A stretch of DNA of 18,002 nucleotides, from positions 1-18,002 of the forward strand of contig NZ_CABTXF010000026.1 of assembly GCF_902488755.1 (NCBI RefSeq). Direction: 5' to 3'. A model generated the notes under the pieces. The model had not been told where the DNA came from, did no database searches, and saw nothing but the letters and a program-made list of their open reading frames with translations. This DNA comes from an uncultured Murdochiella sp. (GTDB lineage: Bacteria > Bacillota > Clostridia > Tissierellales > Peptoniphilaceae). Position 1 is the stretch's first letter. Every line of letters starts with the position of its first letter. Shown piece by piece: positions 6,478-14,286 of this stretch. The position numbers and the translations under genes are program-made.

Positions 6478-6984
6478 ATGGACAATCCGATTTTAGCCCG
6501 TGTCGGTGAGAGAGCGATTACGAAACAAGAGGTGGACGAATTGCGAAAACTCCTGGGTGAACAGGCGCAACATTTCGACGGAGAAGAAGGAGATTCTCGC
6601 TTGTTGGAAGAAATCATCCATCAGGAGCTGCTCTATCGCGATGCGATAGATAAACACATTGACGAAGAAGAGGCGTTCAAGCAGCAGTTGGATCAACAGA
6701 TCGATGCGATGAAAAAGCAGCTTTTGCAGCAGTACGCCTTGCAAAAATTGCTTTCCGCTGTGCAGGTGTTGCCACAGGACGTGGAAGAGTATTACCGTGC
6801 GAACGAAGAGCATTTTAGTGAGGAAGAGAAAAAGAATCCGGACAAACAGAAATCACAGATTTATATGCAGCTTTTGTTGCTTCGTCAACAGGCTACCTAT
6901 GTGAATTACACCGCTACATTAGAGAAGACTTATCCTGTTACGCGCATGAGCGCGTCCGAAGAAAAGGAGGAAAACCATGAGTGA
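6478..6984 (+). CDS. SurA_N-like chaperone-domain protein lacking the PPIase domain
   Basis: The product has 168 residues, with GAGAGGAGA ending four bases before the ATG. Residues 8-117 resemble the N-terminal helical domain of SurA/PrsA-type parvulin foldases: VGERAITKQEVDELRKLL, then LLEEIIHQELLYRDA, QYALQKLLSAV and DVEEYYRANEEHF. In full-length relatives this last motif leads into a rotamase domain. Here only about 50 charged residues follow, with no parvulin motifs. There is no signal peptide or lipobox, so it should act in the cytoplasm. The 3' end overlaps pepD by eight bases. Function as a chaperone-like protein is inferred; it may be a shortened family member rather than a broken gene, since the frame is intact and well placed. 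Confidence 0.75.
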   Translation: MDNPILARVGERAITKQEVDELRKLLGEQAQHFDGEEGDSRLLEEIIHQELLYRDAIDKHIDEEEAFKQQLDQQIDAMKKQLLQQYALQKLLSAVQVLPQDVEEYYRANEEHFSEEEKKNPDKQKSQIYMQLLLLRQQATYVNYTATLEKTYPVTRMSASEEKEENHE

Positions 6985-8428
6985 GCAAACTATCTTTGAA
7001 AGCCATCCTATTTTTACGTATTTCTATCGCATGAACCAAATTCCTCGCGGTTCCGGAAACGAACAGGCAATAAGCGATGCGCTGACCGCATGGGGAAAAG
7101 AAAAGGGATGGAAGACGGAACAGGACAAGGCAGGCAATGTTCGTATGACCAAACCTGCATCATCCGGCTTTGAAAATGCTCCAAGAATTATTATGCAGGG
7201 ACACATGGACATGGTCTGTGTGAAAGGAAAAGGCGTGGAGCACGACTTCACCCGTGATCCAATTGCAATGGAAGAAAAAGACGGCTGGCTTCATGGCATC
7301 GGAACGACGCTTGGCGCAGATGATGGCATTGGCGTAGCTATGGGACTGGCGATTCTTGATGAACAAATGGATATGCCGGAAACTACTCTTGTCGTTACCA
7401 CGGATGAAGAGGAGGGCATGAACGGTGTTCTATCGCTTTCCCCATCATGGCTGGATGCCGATATGCTCATAAACATTGATTCCGAAGAAGAAGGATTTGT
7501 CACCTGCGGATGTGCAGGCGGTGCGACAGGCGAATTTACCATGCCGCTTACGCGCGAAACACTTTCCGGGCAAAGTGGTCTGCACATTACCATTACGGGG
7601 ATGAATGGCGGTCATTCGGGACAGAATATTTTAGCGGAACCCCATAACGCCTGCAAAGTTATGGCGCAGTTTTTACATTCTCTTTTGCAGACCGCGCCCC
7701 TTCGCATCGTGCGCTACCATAGCGGTGAGAAGCACAATGCCATTCCTAATGAAGCGCAGGTATGGATCAGCTTTTCAGCTGATGACGAAGAGAACATAAA
7801 ACAAGGAATCAGGCAGATTTGGACGACTACACAGGAACACCTGTTAAAACAAGAACCCGATATTGCGATCCATGTCGATTCCTATACTCCGGATGATGCG
7901 CCCCTTAGTGCGGAATCGACCAAGCAACTGTTGAATCTGATTGATGTTTTGCCGCACGGGGTTTACCGGATGCGTGAAGACGGTAAAAATGTCCTTGCCT
8001 CGGACAATTTAGCGATTGTGGATACGAAGGAAGACTATGCGGATGTGATGGTTTCTGTTCGTTCCAGTTCTGAAGAGGTGCTCAGCGAGTTAAAGGAAAA
8101 GATCGATCAGGCGGTGCATACTTTTGAAGGTAAAGGTAGCTATGGCGATGTTTATCCGGCATGGGAATTAGCAGAAGTTTCTGCACTGCGTGAGCTCTTC
8201 TTGGAAACGTATCGTAAAGAAACCGGAAAAGAAGCGGAAGTGTTGGATATTCACGCGGGATTGGAATGCGGCCTATTTGCCCAGTATAATCCTTCGTTGG
8301 ACATGATTTCGATCGGACCGGATATTGAAGGGGCGCATACGACAAGTGAGCGCCTGAACATTGCTTCGACCATCAACACGTATTCTATTTTGAAAAAACT
8401 GATCGCGCGCATCGCCACAATGCGCTGA
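6977..8428 (+). CDS. pepD: Aminoacyl-histidine dipeptidase (Xaa-His dipeptidase, peptidase M20C)
   Basis: This 483-residue zinc dipeptidase cleaves short peptides such as Xaa-His in the cytoplasm. The length matches E. coli PepD, and similarity runs from end to end. The expected ligands are visible: His76 and Asp78 in GHMDM, Asp115 in TTLGADDGIG, a Glu pair at 144-145 in DEEEGM, Asp168 in INIDSEEEG and His454 in GAHTTSERL. The catalytic core is split by a lid/dimerisation domain containing GGHSG. AAGGAGG (6964-6970) lies six bases before the ATG, and the gene overlaps the preceding one by eight bases, so translation is probably coupled. No terminator follows. Confidence 0.95.
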   Translation: MSEQTIFESHPIFTYFYRMNQIPRGSGNEQAISDALTAWGKEKGWKTEQDKAGNVRMTKPASSGFENAPRIIMQGHMDMVCVKGKGVEHDFTRDPIAMEEKDGWLHGIGTTLGADDGIGVAMGLAILDEQMDMPETTLVVTTDEEEGMNGVLSLSPSWLDADMLINIDSEEEGFVTCGCAGGATGEFTMPLTRETLSGQSGLHITITGMNGGHSGQNILAEPHNACKVMAQFLHSLLQTAPLRIVRYHSGEKHNAIPNEAQVWISFSADDEENIKQGIRQIWTTTQEHLLKQEPDIAIHVDSYTPDDAPLSAESTKQLLNLIDVLPHGVYRMREDGKNVLASDNLAIVDTKEDYADVMVSVRSSSEEVLSELKEKIDQAVHTFEGKGSYGDVYPAWELAEVSALRELFLETYRKETGKEAEVLDIHAGLECGLFAQYNPSLDMISIGPDIEGAHTTSERLNIASTINTYSILKKLIARIATMR

Positions 8429-8440
8429 AATGTGTATAAT
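8412..8440 (+). promoter_or_regulatory. Promoter for the DUF1292 gene
   Basis: TCGCCA (8412-8417), a 17-nt spacer and a perfect TATAAT (8435-8440). The -35 lies inside the last codons of pepD. It would give a leader of about 40 nt before the DUF1292 start. Confidence 0.55.
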
Positions 8441-8485
8441 GAAGAAGGCAGAGCATTTCCCATATCAAGCATAAGGAGGTCCGCC

Positions 8486-8869
8486 ATGACGGAGGAAAAA
8501 AACAAGGATTTAGAGCCGGAAACGGTTGATTTGGACGAGGAAGAATGGGATTTGGACGAAGAGGATCATATCGTTCTCACCCTTGATGACGACACGGAAT
8601 TGGAATGCGTCGTTTTGGATATTTTCCCGTTTCATGATAAAGAATATATTGCCCTCTTTCCTGTAAGCGAAGAAGAGGAGGAAGAAGGCATCCTTCTCTA
8701 TGAATATGCAGAAAGCGAAGACGGCGAAGAGATCGAACTGTCGCAGATTGAATCGGAAGAAGACTACAATGCTGTGGCGGATGAGTTTGATCGCCTTTTA
8801 GCCGAAGAGGAAGAAGACGATGAATGCGGATGCGGATGTGGCTGTGATCATTCGCATGAGGAAAAGTGA
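8486..8869 (+). CDS. DUF1292 acidic protein with Cys/His-rich tail
   Basis: The frame opens at 8432, but AAGGAGG (8473-8479) six bases before ATG 8486 fixes the start, giving 127 residues. About a third of the residues are Asp or Glu. The DUF1292 core (about 25-80) reads IVLTLDDDTELECVVLDIF then KEYIALFPVSE and GILLYEYAES. After an acidic linker the protein ends CGCGCGCDHSHEEK, with four Cys in a CxCxCxC array and two His. DUF1292 proteins are small cytosolic Firmicute proteins of unknown function. The tail looks suited to binding zinc, nickel or another soft metal; this is inference. The next gene starts 12 bases after the stop codon and shares the transcript. Confidence 0.9.
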   Translation: MTEEKNKDLEPETVDLDEEEWDLDEEDHIVLTLDDDTELECVVLDIFPFHDKEYIALFPVSEEEEEEGILLYEYAESEDGEEIELSQIESEEDYNAVADEFDRLLAEEEEDDECGCGCGCDHSHEEK

Positions 8870-8881
8870 GAGGGGGATGCG

Positions 8882-9304
8882 GTGATTCAGTTAGTATTGG
8901 GACCGAGCGGAAGCGGTAAAACGACGCGCATGATTGATCAGGCTAATGAAGAGCATAAATCGCACAGTGGTCATCTCGTTTTTGTGGACAATGATGATTC
9001 GCAGATGTTTCGGCTGGATCATTCGGTTCGTCTGATCAATATGAAGCAGTATCACATTCATACCATGGATCGTCTTTATGGTCTGTTAGCCGGTATGTTG
9101 GCGAGAGATTTTGACATTGAGCGTGTATTCATTGACGGCTTACATGCCGAAGTATTGCAAGAAGGCGACTTTGAAGAAAATCTTAAAGCGCTTGTCACGC
9201 TCTCCTCTGAGAACAATGCCGATTTTCTTATCGGTCTGAACATCAAACCGGAGGACATTCCTAAGGTGGACGGCATCGAAATGGTTGATCTTTGGGAAGC
9301 ATAA
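8882..9304 (+). CDS. Small P-loop NTPase-like protein of unknown function
   Basis: The product has 140 residues and starts at GTG 8882, supported by AGGGGG (8871-8876) five bases upstream. The ATG at 8877 is out of frame. Residues 7-15 are a classical Walker A (GPSGSGKTT). RVFIDG (81-86) is a plausible Walker B strand ending in Asp85, and FLIGLNI (115-121) looks like a further core strand. The protein is too short for a helicase and lacks thymidine-kinase or ABC signatures. It ends with a terminator and follows the DUF1292 gene closely, so the two may work together. I do not recognise a named family. Confidence 0.8.
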   Translation: MIQLVLGPSGSGKTTRMIDQANEEHKSHSGHLVFVDNDDSQMFRLDHSVRLINMKQYHIHTMDRLYGLLAGMLARDFDIERVFIDGLHAEVLQEGDFEENLKALVTLSSENNADFLIGLNIKPEDIPKVDGIEMVDLWEA

Positions 9305-9311
9305 CGAAGCG

Positions 9312-9346
9312 AAGCGCATTCCACAGGGAATGCGCTTTTTCTTTTT
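9312..9346 (+). terminator. Intrinsic terminator after the P-loop gene
   Basis: AAGCGCATTCC pairs with GGAATGCGCTT around a 4-nt loop (9312-9322 with 9327-9337), followed by a T-rich run TTTC then TTTTT. It starts seven bases after the stop codon. Confidence 0.9.
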
Positions 9347-9361
9347 GGGAAAGGAAATTCG

Positions 9362-10294
9362 ATGCGAGAACTGACCGTGGGAACGAATGACGGCGAGCAG
9401 CGTTTAGATCGCTTTTTGCTAAAGGTATTCCCCCGAGCGACGACCTCATTCATACAAAAGAAGATTCGCCAAAAAAAGATTAAAGTGAATCATGTGCGGG
9501 CTGAGTCCGGTACGTTTTTACATGAAGGGGATTTGGTACAGATTTATCTCTATGAAGAGATTCTGCATCCCTTAGAAGAGCGGCGTGCCATACCAACGTC
9601 TTCTCTTCGCCTTTCCTATGCATACGACGGAGCACAATTCAGTGTAATTGATAAGCCGGCAGGCGTGTTATCGCATCCGGCTGATCCCAGGGACTACGGA
9701 AAAACCGTCGTCGATGCATTTGTCCACGATCGGATTGTGTCCGGAGAATATGTTCCACGCAGAGAAAAAAGCTTTACACCGGCGTTGGTCAATCGTCTCG
9801 ATATGCAGACGGCGGGATTGCTCATCGGTGCGAAAAGTCATTCAGCGATGTTGCTCTTACAGCAAGGGCTGCGCGACGGACGCATTGAAAAGCATTATTT
9901 AGCCTATGTGGAAGGCATTATTGACTGCGAAGAAGTCATTACGCTTCCTCTACGCACCGAAAGAGGAAAAAGTGTAGTCGATCCGAATGGGAAACCCTGC
10001 GTTACGCATGTTTCTCCCGTGAAAACCGGTAACGGGTTTTCTCTTATCGCCATACGTTTGGAGACCGGACGCACGCATCAGATTCGTGCGCATCTTTCTG
10101 CTTCGGGGCATCCGCTCATCGGGGATCGTCCTTATGGCGCGACGTTTCGCACGAATGTATTTAAGCACCATCTTCTGCTCTCCTCGCATTTGCTGTTTCA
10201 TGACGGCGAACCGCTTGCGCTCCCCACGCCATTCAACGTATACTCAAAGCAGACGGAACAATTCAAAGCGTTATGGTCAACGATTGCTTCCTAA
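9362..10294 (+). CDS. RluA-family pseudouridine synthase with S4 domain
   Basis: The product has 310 residues and isomerises selected uridines in RNA, most likely 23S rRNA as for RluC/RluD. AAAGGAAA (9349-9356) precedes ATG 9362. An N-terminal S4 RNA-binding domain (about 10-63: RLDRFLLKVF, then SFIQKKIRQKKIKVN) is followed by the catalytic domain. VIDKPAGVLSHP is motif I. NRLDMQTAGLL holds the catalytic Asp147; relatives usually have RLDxxTSG. GRTHQIRAHL and GHPLIGDRPYG are the closing motifs. It starts 15 bases after a terminator, so its promoter must lie inside or before that structure. The response regulator gene begins 31 bases later. Confidence 0.93.
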   Translation: MRELTVGTNDGEQRLDRFLLKVFPRATTSFIQKKIRQKKIKVNHVRAESGTFLHEGDLVQIYLYEEILHPLEERRAIPTSSLRLSYAYDGAQFSVIDKPAGVLSHPADPRDYGKTVVDAFVHDRIVSGEYVPRREKSFTPALVNRLDMQTAGLLIGAKSHSAMLLLQQGLRDGRIEKHYLAYVEGIIDCEEVITLPLRTERGKSVVDPNGKPCVTHVSPVKTGNGFSLIAIRLETGRTHQIRAHLSASGHPLIGDRPYGATFRTNVFKHHLLLSSHLLFHDGEPLALPTPFNVYSKQTEQFKALWSTIAS

Positions 10295-10325
10295 TGATGC
10301 GTTTTTTACTTACAGGAGAAAAAAT

Positions 10326-11033
10326 ATGTCCATTAAAATTCTTCTTGTGGAGGATGAAGCCCCCATTAGAATGTTTACAAAGATAAATTTAGAGAATGAA
10401 GGTTTTCAGATTATTGAAGCGGAAAGCGGAGAAATCGGTGTAGATTTAGCACGAAGCGAGCATCCGGATATTGTTGTGCTCGATCTCATGCTGCCCGGTA
10501 TGAGCGGTTACGATGTTTGCAGTATTTTGCGTTCGGAAATGCCACATATTGGGATTATCATGCTTACGGCAAAGTCGCAGGAAATTGACCGCATTTTGGG
10601 GTTGGAAAAAGGAACCGATGATTATATGGTCAAACCCTTTAATCCTCATGAATTAGTTCTGCGGGTGCGCTCGCTCATTCGACGTTTGAAGTTAGACGAA
10701 GAATCCACAGGCGCAAAGGCGATTTCGTCAAGCCTGACCGACGGACCGTTCACTTTAGATCTGTATGCGCGCACTTTTTCTAAAAATGGTGATCCTATCG
10801 ATTTGACGCCGACGGAACTGGCGATTATCAAAATGTTCATGACGCATCCCGGAAAAGCACTCAGCCGTGAGGAAATTCTGCATCATGCTTGGGGAGAAGA
10901 TTACCGCGGAGAAAGTAAAATTGTGGATGTCAATGTTCGTCGTATTCGTGCAAAAATTGAGGATAATGCGGCGAAGCCGGCGTTTTTGGAGACGGTATGG
11001 GGGGTCGGATACCGGTGGAAAAAGAGCGAATAA
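10326..11033 (+). CDS. OmpR/PhoB-family response regulator
   Basis: The open frame reaches back to 10086 inside the pseudouridine synthase gene, but ATG 10326 with AGGAG (10314-10318) seven bases upstream gives the normal 235-residue product. The receiver domain (1-120) has the acidic pair in VEDEA, the phosphoacceptor Asp53 in VVLDLMLPGMSGYD, the Thr in MLTAKS and the Lys in DYMVKPF. The winged-helix DNA-binding domain (about 135-232) shows LTPTELAIIKMF, SREEILHHAWG, VDVNVRRIRAKIE and VWGVGYRW. The next gene is the cognate kinase, overlapping by 37 bases. Its target genes are not visible here, though its own operon is a common target for such regulators. Confidence 0.96.
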   Translation: MSIKILLVEDEAPIRMFTKINLENEGFQIIEAESGEIGVDLARSEHPDIVVLDLMLPGMSGYDVCSILRSEMPHIGIIMLTAKSQEIDRILGLEKGTDDYMVKPFNPHELVLRVRSLIRRLKLDEESTGAKAISSSLTDGPFTLDLYARTFSKNGDPIDLTPTELAIIKMFMTHPGKALSREEILHHAWGEDYRGESKIVDVNVRRIRAKIEDNAAKPAFLETVWGVGYRWKKSE

Positions 11034-12457
11034 CCAATATTACCGACTTAATCGGCGTGCGCATAATGGGGCTTTTTTTGACTGCCATTTTGCTCGTTGC
11101 CATTGTCTTTGAGATGTTTTATATCCAGTCGCTTTACAGTTATTATTACGATAACGTGAGCGGTGTCTTAGAATCACAGGCGCGCTATAGTGCGGAGCTA
11201 TTCCTGAGTTATGTCTCGGATGATGACCTGCACACCATCGTACTGGAAAATAAAAATCAATTCTATCGTTCCAATACGATGCAGGTGCAGATTCTAAATA
11301 ACGATGGGACGGTTCTCTTTGATAGCCGGGGAACGTCTCTTCCCGGAAAAAAAGTCAATGCGAAAGACGTACAAATGGCGCAAAAGAATACGACGGGAAT
11401 CATGGTGGGAAGAGTTTCCTATTCGGATGAACCGGTGATGTGCCTTTCGTATCCTTTGCGCAATCAGACCGATCAGGTGGGTATGATTCGGTTAACCACG
11501 TCTTTATCCGGTGTTAATTCACTGATTCTTCAGCGGATATGGCCTTCTCTGCTTTTTGCTTTTCTGATGATTGCTTCCGTTGCATTACTCTCGTTTCTTA
11601 TGTCCCGATCCATTGTGCGACCGATTCATAATTTAACGGCTGTCGCCCTGAAGTTTTCGGATGGGCAATACGAAGAGCGTGCGGATGAAACACCCCGTGG
11701 TGAAATCGGCGAATTGGCGCGAACGATGAACCTCATGAGCGATAATATTCGAGAGAAGGAAGAGTTGAAGAATGAGTTTATTTCTTCCGTCTCTCATGAG
11801 CTGCGTACACCCCTTACTTCCATCAAAGGGTGGGCGATTACCCTGCAAACAGAGGGTATAAAGCCGGAAATTGTTGGGGAAGGACTCAAAATCATCGAAA
11901 AAGAATCGGAGCGATTGGGCGCAATGGTTGAGGACCTCTTGGATTTCTCTCGTTTTTCCTCCGGACGAATCAAGCTGAGCAAAAGTCGCTTTAATTTAGT
12001 AGAAGTATCCAATCATATTTTGCTGCAGATGCGTCCGCGCATCGAGGAAAAGCATATCAATATGAACTATAGCTATGCACAAAACAGTATAGAGATCATT
12101 GGGGATGAAGGGCGCATTAAACAGGTTCTTCTCAATCTTTTGGATAACGCGATCAAATTTACCGATGAGGAAGGAACCATCTATCTTACGATTGATACGG
12201 ATCCGCAACAGGTCATCCTCAGCGTTACGGACACAGGCATTGGCATTTCGGAAGAAGAGATTGGTTTTGTAACGGAAAAGTTTTGGAAGGGCAAGACCTC
12301 TCGTTCGCATACCGGCTTGGGGCTTTCCATCTGCGAAGAAATTGTAAAAGCACATGGCGGTGAGCTTACCATCAAGAGTAAGCTGGGGATGGGGACAAGT
12401 GTCACCTTTACCTTACCGAGGCTGGAAGACAGCGAACAAAAGGAGGAAGAAGCATGA
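10997..12457 (+). CDS. Membrane sensor histidine kinase (HisKA/HATPase_c)
   Basis: The product has 486 residues. ATG 10997 has GGAG (10988-10991) five bases upstream; a GTG at 11015 is the alternative. A first membrane helix (about 24-47) and a second (about 183-203) flank an extracellular sensor domain of some 135 residues. HAMP follows (about 204-256), then HisKA with the phosphorylated His267 in SVSHELRTPLTS, and an ATPase domain with NLLDNAIKF, DTGIGI and HTGLGLSI. It should autophosphorylate in response to an envelope or external signal and pass phosphate to Asp53 of the preceding regulator. It overlaps that gene by 37 bases and the lipoprotein gene by four, so all three are translationally coupled. 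The ligand is unknown. Confidence 0.95.
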   Translation: MGGRIPVEKERITNITDLIGVRIMGLFLTAILLVAIVFEMFYIQSLYSYYYDNVSGVLESQARYSAELFLSYVSDDDLHTIVLENKNQFYRSNTMQVQILNNDGTVLFDSRGTSLPGKKVNAKDVQMAQKNTTGIMVGRVSYSDEPVMCLSYPLRNQTDQVGMIRLTTSLSGVNSLILQRIWPSLLFAFLMIASVALLSFLMSRSIVRPIHNLTAVALKFSDGQYEERADETPRGEIGELARTMNLMSDNIREKEELKNEFISSVSHELRTPLTSIKGWAITLQTEGIKPEIVGEGLKIIEKESERLGAMVEDLLDFSRFSSGRIKLSKSRFNLVEVSNHILLQMRPRIEEKHINMNYSYAQNSIEIIGDEGRIKQVLLNLLDNAIKFTDEEGTIYLTIDTDPQQVILSVTDTGIGISEEEIGFVTEKFWKGKTSRSHTGLGLSICEEIVKAHGGELTIKSKLGMGTSVTFTLPRLEDSEQKEEEA

Positions 12458-13998
12458 AACGGGTGTATAGAGTTTTGCTTTTACTTGCTTTCTTTTTGTT
12501 AGTGGGCTGCACAGCCTCAAATGAACGCGCTGTGAATGACTTAATGTCAGCGCTTCGTTCACCGGAACTCCGATCGCTTCCGCTGGAAGGAATATGGCAG
12601 GTCACACACATCATTGAACGAGACCAAAACGAAAAAATAGAAGCCACTCGTCAGGTGGGTGATAATCTCTACATCGATTCGGAAATGGTTGCTTTTGGCG
12701 ATGCCGTCACCGTTTCGCCGACGTTCTCTTCTAAATCGGTGAAACTGCAAGATTACCTTTCGATGCGTTACATCAAGGAGGATTTTGGGGTTGACGCGGA
12801 ATCGAACGTTTTTATTACCATGATTCGGGAAGCCGATCTCTTTTCCATGGATTTGATTCTGCTTCCGGACCGACATCTTGCGTACATTAGCGGTTCACAT
12901 ATTTACGTTTTGGAACAGACAAACGGCGTGGTACCTGCGCGGGAAAAAGAGAGGATTCGTCAGCAGGCAAAAGGCGACGCAACGCGAGACCAAGAGACTT
13001 CTTACGCCAGTCACATCACGACGGTGCTGAGCCTGCGAACGAAAAAGATCAGCGATTCCGGAATCGCCTATTATGATTATGCTTCCTATCTTGTAGCTGA
13101 CCATCCTGAGTTGGATCGTCCGTTGGTGTATAAGATGGATCAGTTGTTCGTCTATTCGGCGGACAATATTGCATGGCTTTTAGATTATACGCCACAAGAG
13201 GCAGATAACAATAACGGTGTGATGAACGGAACATTTACGTTTCACTCCACCCGTGATACTGACCGAGATAATCAACAGGTTCTTTTTGACCAGTTGGGAC
13301 GCGGAATCACGTTCATCGACGGCAATACCATATCGTTTGATAAACCGAGTCAGTATCCTGCGCAAAAGGATACACCCAAAAAATATGAGATTCAGCGTTT
13401 GGATAAACTTTCAGAAGATCGTCCGCTCACGGTAACCGAGATTGGAGGCGAGAAGGAAAGCGAAGGGCTGAAGCAACAGGTGAATGCGCAGCTGGAGTTT
13501 TTGGATCCAGCAGGAGAAGTGGATCCCAAATTATTCCCTGTGGATGAAGCGAATATTGGCATTGTGCGCCGAAATCTCAACTGGGGTTTTGTCACCAGTA
13601 TGAATTGGCGCGTAGGGGATAAACTTTTCCCTTCGCTCATCAATATTGAACTTGTACCTCTGGTAAAGATGTTTAATGCGCCGAGCGAATCTATCTCTTG
13701 GACGAGAGTGACGAACAAGGTTCCTTTAGCGACTACAGCGTCCTCTTCTCCGGCATCTGACCGCCTCTGGATAAAGACAGAAGATGAACTGCTATACTAT
13801 CGTTCAACAGCCAGTCATATTGAAGACCATTCTCTGCTTTCCCTGCAGATTGGAAAAGACGCAGAGCTCATCGGCGTGCGCTTTTTTTACGATGAACAGG
13901 GAAAACAGGTACAGGAACAATTCATAAAACAAGATCTGACACCACCGCAGGTTCTTTATACCGAGGCTAATACACTACGTCAAGTTGTGCAGGAATAA
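12454..13998 (+). CDS. Lipoprotein of a two-component operon, family not recognised
   Basis: The product has 514 residues. The ATG lies in the kinase stop codon (ATGA), with AAGGAGG (12439-12445) eight bases upstream. A short signal peptide (1-18: Lys/Arg start, then LLLLAFFLLVG) ends in the lipobox LVGC, so Cys19 should be lipidated and the protein held on the outer face of the membrane. Residues about 45-155 resemble a lipocalin-like beta domain of Firmicute lipoproteins (LEGIWQVTHII, VGDNLYIDSEMVAFG, LAYISGSHIYVLE). The remaining 350 residues are mostly beta and loop, and seem to repeat this general pattern (VYKMDQLFVYS, TFIDGNTISFD). I do not recognise a named family. Coupling to the kinase suggests an accessory sensor or a target of the pathway. 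Confidence 0.85.
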   Translation: MKRVYRVLLLLAFFLLVGCTASNERAVNDLMSALRSPELRSLPLEGIWQVTHIIERDQNEKIEATRQVGDNLYIDSEMVAFGDAVTVSPTFSSKSVKLQDYLSMRYIKEDFGVDAESNVFITMIREADLFSMDLILLPDRHLAYISGSHIYVLEQTNGVVPAREKERIRQQAKGDATRDQETSYASHITTVLSLRTKKISDSGIAYYDYASYLVADHPELDRPLVYKMDQLFVYSADNIAWLLDYTPQEADNNNGVMNGTFTFHSTRDTDRDNQQVLFDQLGRGITFIDGNTISFDKPSQYPAQKDTPKKYEIQRLDKLSEDRPLTVTEIGGEKESEGLKQQVNAQLEFLDPAGEVDPKLFPVDEANIGIVRRNLNWGFVTSMNWRVGDKLFPSLINIELVPLVKMFNAPSESISWTRVTNKVPLATTASSSPASDRLWIKTEDELLYYRSTASHIEDHSLLSLQIGKDAELIGVRFFYDEQGKQVQEQFIKQDLTPPQVLYTEANTLRQVVQE

Positions 13999-14004
13999 AA
14001 GGAA

Positions 14005-14286
14005 TCAAATAAGAGAGAGTGGAACGCCGCTTTTGTTTTTCCTTAAAAGCTCCTCCTTCTTCGTACGGGGGAGCTTTTTGATGGTGGCTTCCGTCATTAA
14101 AGCATCGCGTTTACTGGTGCAGGGCCAGTATCCAGCGAGGGATACCGGTAAATGCGATCGGGTATATTTTGCTCCACGTCCATTCGCATGGGCTTCAAGC
14201 CGCTTTTGCGGATTATCTGTATAACCGGTATACAAGCTGTCATCTCCGCAGCGAAGCATATAAACATAAAATTGTTTCTCGCTCAT
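14005..14286 (-). CDS. GIY-YIG nuclease family protein (UPF0213-like)
   Basis: The product has 93 residues from the ATG at 14286; a GTG one codon earlier is also possible. AAGGAA in the end of recX serves as ribosome binding site. The single domain opens with FYVYMLRCGDDSLYTGYT, the GIY-YIG core strands, followed by the Arg of NPQKRLEAH, the GRGAKYTR loop and a Glu in DALMTEATIKKL. It is a stand-alone domain like UPF0213 proteins, thought to act on nucleic acid, with no proven role. Its start codon overlaps the recX stop codon (TGATG), so the pair is translationally coupled. The last 30 residues are encoded over the terminator of the facing operon. Confidence 0.92.
   Translation of the reverse strand: MSEKQFYVYMLRCGDDSLYTGYTDNPQKRLEAHANGRGAKYTRSHLPVSLAGYWPCTSKRDALMTEATIKKLPRTKKEELLRKNKSGVPLSLI
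14045..14079 (+). terminator. Terminator of the two-component operon, inside the convergent gene
   Basis: A 12-bp stem with one G-U pair (14045-14056 with 14067-14078) and a 10-nt loop ends in five T (14075-14079). It lies 47 bases after the lipoprotein stop codon, within the 3' coding part of the minus-strand GIY-YIG gene. Confidence 0.75.

Noticed and set aside
10086..10325. 80-residue extension of the response regulator into the pseudouridine synthase gene
   Set aside because: The receiver domain starts exactly at ATG 10326, which has a good AGGAG. The upstream part is the out-of-frame reading of the preceding gene.
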